Below are positions 19,961 through 27,468 of a stretch of 32,089 nt of DNA, one piece after another. The notes beneath the pieces were generated by a model. The model searched no databases, was not told where the DNA came from, and saw nothing but the letters and a program-made list of their open reading frames with translations. The stretch is from Oscillospiraceae bacterium (GTDB lineage Bacteria; Bacillota; Clostridia; UBA1381; UBA9506): positions 1-32,089 of the forward strand of contig SVJT01000005.1 of assembly GCA_015068865.1 (NCBI GenBank). The letters are read 5' to 3'. Position 1 is the first letter of the stretch; each line of letters starts with the position of its first letter. Both the position numbers and the translations under genes were made by a program.

Positions 19961-19991
19961 GGTACAATATTTTGGTTTTGGAGATGATTTA

Positions 19992-22529
19992 ATGTTTAAA
20001 AAAGTAAGGTTCTTATGTATCATTAGCTTGATGATAACTTTGATAGTTATGCCTCAAAACATATCGTATGCGGCGACATCGGGGGAATGTGGCAATAATT
20101 TACGATGGTCAGTTTATAGTAGTGCTGATGGCGGTCATTTGGTGATTACTGGCAGTGGCGCTATGAAGGACTATACATATACAAATACACCTTTCAGTTC
20201 ATTAAACATCACAAAGATTACTATATATAACGGAGCAACATCGATAGGAAAAGGAGCATTTCAAGATTGTGTAAATCTAAAGTCTATAATAATACCTGAT
20301 TCTATTACTTCTATAGGGGAACGTGCTTTTTTTAATTGTACTAGCCTAACAGCGTTGACTATACCTGACGGGGTTATTAGTATTGGCAAATTTGCTTTTT
20401 ATGGTTGTGAAAAATTAGAATCAATGGAACTCGGAGTTAATGTTTCTAATATAGAACCACTTACATTTTATGGTTTAGCGACTATAAATGACATAAGCGT
20501 TAACGATAAAAACTCAAGTTTTTGTGATGTCGATGGTACATTATTTACAAAAGATATGACTAAACTCATTAAATATGGGGGCGGATTATTTGAAAAGGAA
20601 TATACGGTTCCTGATGGAGTAATTACTATAAATAGTGGTGCTTTTTCTTGCGCATTGAACACAAATTCTTGGACAAGTAACTGGTTAGACGAAATCGTTT
20701 TACCCGATTCATTAGTTACAATAGGAGACCGCGCTTTCGAACATTGCAGCAGTTTAGATACATTGCTAATACCTAGTGGTGTGACAAGTATTGGAGCCTA
20801 TGCATTTAGTGGATGCTCTCAATTAAAAAGTATATCAATACCAGTTGTAGTAAAAAATATAAACGATGGTATATTTCAAGGTTGTGCTAGTTTAACAAGT
20901 GTAGTAATCCCTAGCGGCGTAACAAACATAGGAAATTCTGCGTTTAGTGCGTGTCTTGATTTAATAGATGTATCAATCCCCAATAGCGTAACAAGTATCG
21001 GTAATGGGGCTTTTGCAAATTGTAATAATCTTGAAATTGTAAGATACAATGGTACGGAAGATGATTTCGCAAACATTACAATAGATGCATATAATAATCC
21101 ACTAAAAAATGCTGAAAAGTTTTATTTCTTGCATGTAGAAATACTTGATATGTCCGGCAACATAATATGCAAAAGAATACAGGATGCGAATCAAATAATT
21201 AACATTTCAGATGTTATAGATGAAAATTCGGCATATTACTTATATTATGATAATCAAAAAGTCAATAGATATGATATTAATTCCAAAAAAACGTCTACAA
21301 TGGTGTTGTATGCAGAGATATTTAAACCAAAATTAGAAACCATATCTATCTCGGGCAGAGATTCGTCAGAATTAGGCGAAATTATCACAGAAACCGTATT
21401 CTTTGCAACTAACAAAGATGTAAATTATATACTCTGTAACATCAAATATCCTGATAGTTTGGAATTAAAAGAAATAATACCTGTTGATTTTATGTATGCA
21501 GAAGAAGAAAGTCGGAAAACAGAAAATGGATTTACCACTTTATCTGTTTATTGCCAATATGCAAATAGCGGTAACGTTGATAAGAATAAAACCATTATTC
21601 CTTTTGAACTGAAATTCGAAATTGACAAATATTCAAATGTTGGAGATGCTTCAATAGAAATTCTAAATACCACTGAATATGGAGCTTCGTCTACAGCAGG
21701 ATTTGACAGTATTGAAAACACAAACATTAAAATTCTACCAAAACTTGCAGAAAGTATTACAATATCAGGTAAGACTGATATTTCTGATGCCACAACATAT
21801 ACAGCAACAATTATTCCTGATTATACAACAAACAAAAATATTGAGTGGTCGGTAAGCGACGCTACCATTGCTACTATTACACAAGAGGGAGGATTAAAGC
21901 CTGTTATGAATGGTCAAGTTGTCATCTATGCTAAGACACTTGATGGTAGTAATCTTGTTGCAGAAAAACTTGTTAATATCTCAGCTAAAGCCAAACTCAA
22001 TACTTTGTCAACAAGTATCGGTGATTGGGAATGTGCATTTTATGAAGATCAAAGGGAATATACAATATATGTTCCGGAAGATGCTACACAAATTGGGGTT
22101 ACTGCTACCTATGATGGTGAAGGCGTAATGAGGATAGGTGGAAGCTTAACAAGGAGCGGTGTTACAAGAAATATTGAATTAACAAATGATATTACTCCAA
22201 TCTTAATAGAAAGAACTGGTGTTGGAGATAATTATATTGATTCAGAATATACGATTACTGTTATAAAAACCAAACCATTTACAAAGGTGACGGTATCAGA
22301 GGATGGTAAGTTATTTAATGTTCGTGCATATCTTGTGGACAATTACAGTAAAATAATACTAGCATTATATAAAGATAAAAGATTTATAACTTTATATGAT
22401 GACCTTGCAAATCAAGGTGTAACTATACCATTTACTGTTACGGAAGATTATGATACGGCAAAAGTTATGGTTTGGGAGAATTGGGACACTTTAAGACCTT
22501 TATGTGAAGTGGAAGAAATAAATAGATAA
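19992..22529 (+). CDS. BspA-like leucine-rich repeat secreted/surface protein with C-terminal Ig-like/cadherin-like domains
   Basis: Signal peptide MFKKVRFLCIISLMITLIVMPQNISYA; tandem LRR_5 repeats (TSIGERAFFNCTSLTALTIPDGVISIGKFAFYGCEKLESM ...); ggaga RBS before ATG 19992. Confidence 0.9.
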   Translation: MFKKVRFLCIISLMITLIVMPQNISYAATSGECGNNLRWSVYSSADGGHLVITGSGAMKDYTYTNTPFSSLNITKITIYNGATSIGKGAFQDCVNLKSIIIPDSITSIGERAFFNCTSLTALTIPDGVISIGKFAFYGCEKLESMELGVNVSNIEPLTFYGLATINDISVNDKNSSFCDVDGTLFTKDMTKLIKYGGGLFEKEYTVPDGVITINSGAFSCALNTNSWTSNWLDEIVLPDSLVTIGDRAFEHCSSLDTLLIPSGVTSIGAYAFSGCSQLKSISIPVVVKNINDGIFQGCASLTSVVIPSGVTNIGNSAFSACLDLIDVSIPNSVTSIGNGAFANCNNLEIVRYNGTEDDFANITIDAYNNPLKNAEKFYFLHVEILDMSGNIICKRIQDANQIINISDVIDENSAYYLYYDNQKVNRYDINSKKTSTMVLYAEIFKPKLETISISGRDSSELGEIITETVFFATNKDVNYILCNIKYPDSLELKEIIPVDFMYAEEESRKTENGFTTLSVYCQYANSGNVDKNKTIIPFELKFEIDKYSNVGDASIEILNTTEYGASSTAGFDSIENTNIKILPKLAESITISGKTDISDATTYTATIIPDYTTNKNIEWSVSDATIATITQEGGLKPVMNGQVVIYAKTLDGSNLVAEKLVNISAKAKLNTLSTSIGDWECAFYEDQREYTIYVPEDATQIGVTATYDGEGVMRIGGSLTRSGVTRNIELTNDITPILIERTGVGDNYIDSEYTITVIKTKPFTKVTVSEDGKLFNVRAYLVDNYSKIILALYKDKRFITLYDDLANQGVTIPFTVTEDYDTAKVMVWENWDTLRPLCEVEEINR

Positions 22530-22572
22530 ATGAATGAGATTCCTATGTTAACATAACAGTTTTGAAAAAACA

Positions 22573-22607
22573 GATGTGTCAAAAACGAATGTTTTTGGCA
22601 CATTTTT
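22573..22607 (+). terminator. Terminator of LRR gene
   Basis: ATGTGTCAAAAAC gaat GTTTTTGGCACAT TTTTC. Confidence 0.75.
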
Positions 22608-22653
22608 CTTTATGCTCAAAAATAGCGGAAAATTTAATTAAAAATAATTCAAA

Positions 22654-22699
22654 AAACGTATCAAAAACCATTTACATTTTGACACGTTTATGATATAAT
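22654..22699 (+). promoter_or_regulatory. Promoter (TTTACA-17-TATAAT) of serine recombinase with overlapping dyad operator/recombination site
   Basis: AAACGTaTCAAAA (22654-22666) / TTTTGAcACGTTT (22677-22689) around -35 at 22671-22676; -10 at 22694-22699. Confidence 0.6.
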
Positions 22700-22730
22700 A
22701 TAGTTAATCAAAGAAAAGGGGTTGACTATT

Positions 22731-23294
22731 ATGTTAGTTGGATATGCAAGAGTTTCAACAGACGGACAAAATTTAGACAGGCAGATAGATGCCTTAAAAG
22801 AAGTGGGCGTAGATAACAGGGTTTTGTATCAGGAAAAAATCACAGGCACGAAAAAAGACCGCCCCGAACTACAAAGAATGTTGGAAGAACTAAACGAAGG
22901 TGATACAGTAATCATTACTGACCTTACAAGAATTTCACGTAGTACAAAGGATTTGTTGGATATAATCGAAAAAATTAAAAATAAGGGTGCTACTATACGA
23001 AGTCTGAAAGATACATGGTTAGATACCACAAGCAACAATCCGTATAATGCTTTCCTTTTAACTGTTATGAGCGGTTTAAGTCAGTTGGAACGTGATTTGA
23101 TAAGCCAACGAACAAAAGAAGGTTTGGTAAGTGCAAAAGCACGTGGACGAAATGGCGGTAGACCGTCAAAACAAAACGAAAAAGGCGAAGTTGTAAAGGC
23201 ATTAGCCAATAGCGGTATGAAAATTGTGGATATTGTAAAAGAAACAGGTTTGTCTCGAAGTACAATAAACAGAATTTTAAGAGATAATAAATAA
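22731..23294 (+). CDS. Small serine recombinase (resolvase/invertase family)
   Basis: GYARVSTDGQNLDRQIDALKEVGVD, ITDLTRISRSTKDLL, SQLERDLISQRTKEGL, C-terminal HTH_7. Confidence 0.95.
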   Translation: MLVGYARVSTDGQNLDRQIDALKEVGVDNRVLYQEKITGTKKDRPELQRMLEELNEGDTVIITDLTRISRSTKDLLDIIEKIKNKGATIRSLKDTWLDTTSNNPYNAFLLTVMSGLSQLERDLISQRTKEGLVSAKARGRNGGRPSKQNEKGEVVKALANSGMKIVDIVKETGLSRSTINRILRDNK

Positions 23295-23315
23295 CAGTTA
23301 AATATCAAAAAATTT

Positions 23316-23344
23316 GCAAGGTTGAAATATACCTTGCTTTTTTT
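23316..23344 (+). terminator. Terminator of serine recombinase gene
   Basis: GCAAGGT tgaaatat ACCTTGC TTTTTTT. Confidence 0.75.
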
Positions 23345-23490
23345 ATGCAAAAATTCAAAAAATCACGTCAAAAGTGTGTTATGTTCAAAAACGCAAATTT
23401 TCATCAAAAAGTTTCAGAAAAAAAGAGAATAATCTTGTGTAGGGTGATTTATGTGCAACCAATGCCTAAAAATTACGGGAGGAATATTTA

Positions 23491-24408
23491 ATGAACAAAG
23501 AAAAAAGAATGGCATATTGCACGAACAATACACAAGTAGGTTTCCATACAGGGAACGGAACAACGGATAATATGATTGATTTTGAAGTTGCTGACAATAT
23601 CAACATCATAAATTCATGCAATGTGCGAAAAGTAAGAAATCGTGATTGGTACAAAACATATATACGTGTAAATCCAAATAAGAACAACGGCGGTTACATT
23701 TTAGAAAAGTATTCAGATTTCAAAAAGGTAATGAAAACTGTCTTTGATGAAATTGGCGTAGACGATTTTGAATGGAAACGTATTGATTTAAGCTTTAATA
23801 CGTTAGATAACGAGTATTACGAGAATTACACAAAACTGAATAGATTGTTGATTGCGTGTTTTGCAAGTGCGACAAACGACTACAATACATACGATACGAG
23901 GAACTTTTGGACCGGATGTACAAAAAGTCTTGCCACTAAAAACAATTATCGTGAAGTCGAATTCTATGATAAACAGGACGAAAGTCAAAATCGAAGTCCG
24001 TATTATAGCAGACTTGAATTTAGAAGTTTGCGTATGCGAGCTGATGTTGAAACTGAATTTTTGACAATATGGTTTGACAGGTTGGATAAAGCGGTAAAAG
24101 AATTTGAAAACGTGCAGCACAAATTTAATCAAAACATGGCAGAAATTTATTTGAATGACCTGAAAAAGAAAAAAAGAGAACGTCAATTTTTGGGCATCAA
24201 TAGTTTTCTGATGACAAGAAAAGATTATATCTTTACGAGCAGGCAGATGAAAAATCTACTGATGCTGATTGGCTTAAATGAGAAACAGGCGCAAAACAAA
24301 GCCTATAACTTCAAAAAGTATCATAAAATCGAATACTTTAAAAAAGAAGATTTGGTGGCGATTGTTGCCGACATCAAAACAAAAATTACTGACTATTTTT
24401 CTAAATAA
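23491..24408 (+). CDS. Putative replication initiation (Rep)-like protein
   Basis: Charged ~300-aa protein with RIDLSFNTLD, VEFYDK and SRLEFRSLRM segments resembling Rep proteins of small plasmids/IMEs; family not certain. Confidence 0.45.
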   Translation: MNKEKRMAYCTNNTQVGFHTGNGTTDNMIDFEVADNINIINSCNVRKVRNRDWYKTYIRVNPNKNNGGYILEKYSDFKKVMKTVFDEIGVDDFEWKRIDLSFNTLDNEYYENYTKLNRLLIACFASATNDYNTYDTRNFWTGCTKSLATKNNYREVEFYDKQDESQNRSPYYSRLEFRSLRMRADVETEFLTIWFDRLDKAVKEFENVQHKFNQNMAEIYLNDLKKKKRERQFLGINSFLMTRKDYIFTSRQMKNLLMLIGLNEKQAQNKAYNFKKYHKIEYFKKEDLVAIVADIKTKITDYFSK

Positions 24409-24497
24409 TCAGTAATAAATTACCAAAATACAAAATTATAAAATGTCGAATAGGCATTGAAATACAAGGCTTTATAGACGATTTTCTTTAAAGCTAA

Positions 24498-24532
24498 TTA
24501 CCTAATATATATGTAAGCATACATACAGGTAA
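24498..24532 (+). other. Hairpin in the intergenic region downstream of Rep-like gene
   Basis: TTACCT...TATGTA agca TACATA c AGGTAA two-stage stem. Confidence 0.45.
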
Positions 24533-24647
24533 CAGTTGTACATAAATACTCTACAAAAATTTATGTATAAAGGAGAAAAGTGCATTGGCACTAATATCTA
24601 CCAATAAAATAATCTTTTCATTAGTGCTGATAGCACGAGTGAAAAAT

Positions 24648-25220
24648 ATGGCAAATTATAAAATTTTATCAAATACTGAAAAACATACGAGATATAACAA
24701 TATGAAAAATAGATGTGGAAAATACTATCAGTTGCAAAATCCACGTTATGAAGGTACATATATGTGTGATGAATGGTTAGATAACAAATATGAAACTTTT
24801 TTCACTTGGTTAGATAATAACTATTATGAAGTTGACGGCGAAAAACAGATGGATATAGATAAAGACATCATCAAATACGGAAACAAACTGTATCATCCTG
24901 ACTTGTGTTTGGTAGTGCCACATAGTATAAATACATTCTATGAAACAATAGAGGTTGGCAAAACCAACATCACATATAATTCAAAAACAAAGAAATATCG
25001 TGTTAAAGTGGCAGATAAAAACGAATATCACGAATTGAGCAATATAGATACATATAATGAAGCGTTAGATATATATTGCGATATAAAGCAAGGGATATTG
25101 TTTAACAAAGCAAAAGCACTTAAAGATAAAGTGCCTGAAAAGGTTTATAATGCTTTGATGAATACCGACATAAAGGCTATCAACCAAAAGTATTGTGAAT
25201 CTGTTGAAGGTGAGGTGTGA
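24648..25220 (+). CDS. Unknown protein, resembles phage/IME HNH-AP2-type small proteins
   Basis: RYNNMKNRCG...MCDEWLDNKYETFFTWLDNNYY...MDIDKDIIKYGNKLYHPDLCLVVPHSIN pattern; ATG at 24648 (MANYK). Confidence 0.5.
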   Translation: MANYKILSNTEKHTRYNNMKNRCGKYYQLQNPRYEGTYMCDEWLDNKYETFFTWLDNNYYEVDGEKQMDIDKDIIKYGNKLYHPDLCLVVPHSINTFYETIEVGKTNITYNSKTKKYRVKVADKNEYHELSNIDTYNEALDIYCDIKQGILFNKAKALKDKVPEKVYNALMNTDIKAINQKYCESVEGEV

Positions 25221-25224
25221 GCCG

Positions 25225-25428
25225 TTGAAAAAGATAGAAATACCTATTTGGGAAAAATATGCTTTAACGATAGACGAAGCGGCTTTATACTTCAGAATTG
25301 GTGAAAATGCTATAAGACGTATTATAAACGAAAATCAGGATGCAAATTTTTGGTTCATGATAGGTAACAGGAAGTTAATAAAGCGAGTGCTTTTTGAAGA
25401 ATATATGAACGGCGTGACCGTAATTTAA
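25225..25428 (+). CDS. Excisionase-like (Tn916 Xis-type) DNA-binding protein
   Basis: IPIWEKYALTIDEAALYFRIGENAIRRIINENQDANFWFMIGNRKLIKRVLFEEYM immediately upstream of integrase; TTG start with aaggtgagg RBS. Confidence 0.85.
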   Translation: MKKIEIPIWEKYALTIDEAALYFRIGENAIRRIINENQDANFWFMIGNRKLIKRVLFEEYMNGVTVI

Positions 25429-25483
25429 CTTTAATGTATGGACGAATTGAGCCTGATATGGTATAATAGTTTCATACTATATC

Positions 25484-26782
25484 ATGGCTCTTTTCGGAAA
25501 GGAGATTTATTTAGTGTCTGAAAAGAGAAGAGATAACAAGAAACGAATTTTAAATAATGGAGAGAGCCAACGTAAAGATGGTAAGTATGAGTTTAAATAT
25601 GTAGATGCTAACGGCGTGCGTAGAAGTGCGTACAGTTGGAAATTGGTTGATACCGATAAAGTGCCTGAAGGAAAAAGGTGTGATATGAGTTTGCGAGAAA
25701 TCGAAAAACAAATACGCCGGGATTTGGAAGATGGTATCAGTACCCACAATGCCAACAGTAAAACATTGAATGATATATATAATACATATATGGAAAGTAA
25801 AACGGAGTTGAAGCCGTCAACAAGAACTAATTACAAGTATATGTATAAAAAATATGTAAGCATCTCAATCGGTAAAAGACGAATTTCTACTATTAAATAT
25901 AGCGATATAAAAAAGTTTTATAATAGCTTAATATTAGAAAAGGGATTTAAACCAAACAGTATGGAATCTATACATACAATTTTACATCCCATATTTACAA
26001 TGGCGGTTAGAGATGGTTATATACGCACAAACCCAACAGATGATGTGATGCGTGAAATTAAGAAAAGTCATAATTGGGAAACACCGAAACGTCACGCACT
26101 TACTGAAGAACAACAGGAAATATTTATTGACTTTGTTGCTAATTCAAAAGAATATCAGCATTGGCTACCCTTATTTACTGTTTTTCTCGGTACAGGGTGC
26201 AGAGTTGGTGAGATTATTGGTTTAACGTGGGAAGATTGCAACTTCAAAGAAGGTATTATATCAATCAACCATAATCTGATTTATAGGCAACAGGACAACG
26301 GAAAATGCGAAATGCACATTACTACGCCGAAAACAGAATCAGGCAAAAGAATTGTGCCAATGTTTGAGGCGGTACGCAAAGCGTTATTACAAGAGAAAAT
26401 GCGACAGATGCAAATAGGGTTTAACACAACCATAATAGACGGATATTCAGGGTTTGTGTTCAAAAACAGGTTTGGATATGTACACAATCCACATGCAATA
26501 AACAGAGCCATAAAACGCATTTACACCGCCTGTAACAAACAGGAAATGGAACGTGCAGCAAAGGAACGCCGAGAGCCGATATTGATACCACACTTTAGTT
26601 GTCATTCATTAAGACATACCTTTTGTACGAGATTTTGCGAGAATGAAACAGACCTGAAAATCATTCAGGAAATCATGGGACATGCCGATATTAGCACAAC
26701 AATGAACGTTTATAATGAAGCAACAAAGGAGCGGAAACAGGCATCTTTTGCAAGATTGGAAGGTAAAATCAAAATATGCTAA
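25484..26782 (+). CDS. Tyrosine site-specific integrase (Tn916-type; possible GTG start at 25514)
   Basis: Catalytic motifs GTGCRVGEIIGLTWEDC, HSLRHTFCTRF, MGHADISTTMNVY. Confidence 0.96.
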   Translation: MALFGKEIYLVSEKRRDNKKRILNNGESQRKDGKYEFKYVDANGVRRSAYSWKLVDTDKVPEGKRCDMSLREIEKQIRRDLEDGISTHNANSKTLNDIYNTYMESKTELKPSTRTNYKYMYKKYVSISIGKRRISTIKYSDIKKFYNSLILEKGFKPNSMESIHTILHPIFTMAVRDGYIRTNPTDDVMREIKKSHNWETPKRHALTEEQQEIFIDFVANSKEYQHWLPLFTVFLGTGCRVGEIIGLTWEDCNFKEGIISINHNLIYRQQDNGKCEMHITTPKTESGKRIVPMFEAVRKALLQEKMRQMQIGFNTTIIDGYSGFVFKNRFGYVHNPHAINRAIKRIYTACNKQEMERAAKERREPILIPHFSCHSLRHTFCTRFCENETDLKIIQEIMGHADISTTMNVYNEATKERKQASFARLEGKIKIC

Positions 26783-26785
26783 AGG

Positions 26786-26817
26786 TTTTACGACAACTTT
26801 TACGACATTTTACGACA
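26786..26817 (+). promoter_or_regulatory. Putative integrase arm-type binding sites (right end)
   Basis: TTTTACGACA at 26786, 26798 and 26808. Confidence 0.65.
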
Positions 26818-26924
26818 GATATATAAAAAGATATGAGGAGATATGTAGAATATCAAGTATTGACAAAGCTTGAATTTATGGATTATAATAACTTATAAGA
26901 AGTTATGGGAATGTGCAAAGTGTA

Positions 26925-26954
26925 TTCCCCACAATGAAGACATTGGATAAATAA
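26925..26954 (+). repeat. attR-like repeat (displaced lysS 3' end)
   Basis: ttccccacaatgaagacattggataaataa, reads FPTMKTLDK* in frame. Confidence 0.85.
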
Positions 26955-27043
26955 TATTGAAATAACAAGGTTTTGGGTAGTTTGCTACACCAAAACACTG
27001 CACCAATGTGTGCAAAAATTGAAAAGAGGCACCTGATGTTTGC

Positions 27044-27079
27044 AAGGACTACGGAATTAATTCCGTAGTCCTTTTTTTT
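27044..27079 (+). terminator. Rho-independent terminator, probably the original lysS terminator displaced by element insertion
   Basis: AAGGACTACGGAATT AATTCCGTAGTCCTT TTTTTT. Confidence 0.8.
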
Positions 27080-27328
27080 GTTACAAAAATGTAAGTTGAC
27101 ACAAGACAATATATAATAATCTGTAGTTGATGAAGTTTACATAAATTTCCTCTTGTAGTGGGATTAAGTGCTGCAACTGGTATTTATGAGAATATTATTT
27201 CCATCGCTTATGGTAGCACAGGGGACAGTTCAGACACTACACCAACTACACCATTTTCTGCATATTTTATATAGATTTGTAAACATTCAAGACTCAATTC
27301 CCAACAACAAAACCTTAAACTGATTCAA

Positions 27329-27364
27329 AAGAACCCAAGATATCCTTTGATATCTTGGGTTCTT
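27329..27364. terminator. Long perfect terminator-like hairpin
   Basis: AAGAACCCAAGATATC cttt GATATCTTGGGTTCTT 16-bp stem. Confidence 0.8.
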
Positions 27365-27468
27365 TTCTTGTGTTACCGAAAGAGACTGAGCAAAATGAGC
27401 ATCATCAATCCCTGCCTCTTTATATTTTTCACACAGAGCATCACTACAGCCCAGGACGAACAACAGCA

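Larger units (their letters stand above)
19218..26954. mobile_element. Integrated element (~7.7 kb) in the 3' end of lysS, with Tyr integrase, Xis-like protein, putative Rep, serine recombinase and LRR surface protein cargo
   Basis: Direct repeat TTCCCCACAATGAAG + (3 nt variable) + TTGGATAAATAA at 19218-19247 and 26925-26954; integrase adjacent to the right repeat. Confidence 0.88.

Noticed and set aside
23803-24186. 127-aa ORF antisense to the Rep-like gene
   Set aside because: Shadow ORF; translation lacks a plausible domain.
23491-24408. Relaxase (MOB) assignment for the Rep-like protein
   Set aside because: No recognisable HUH histidine cluster or MOB motif; Rep-like is the safer call.
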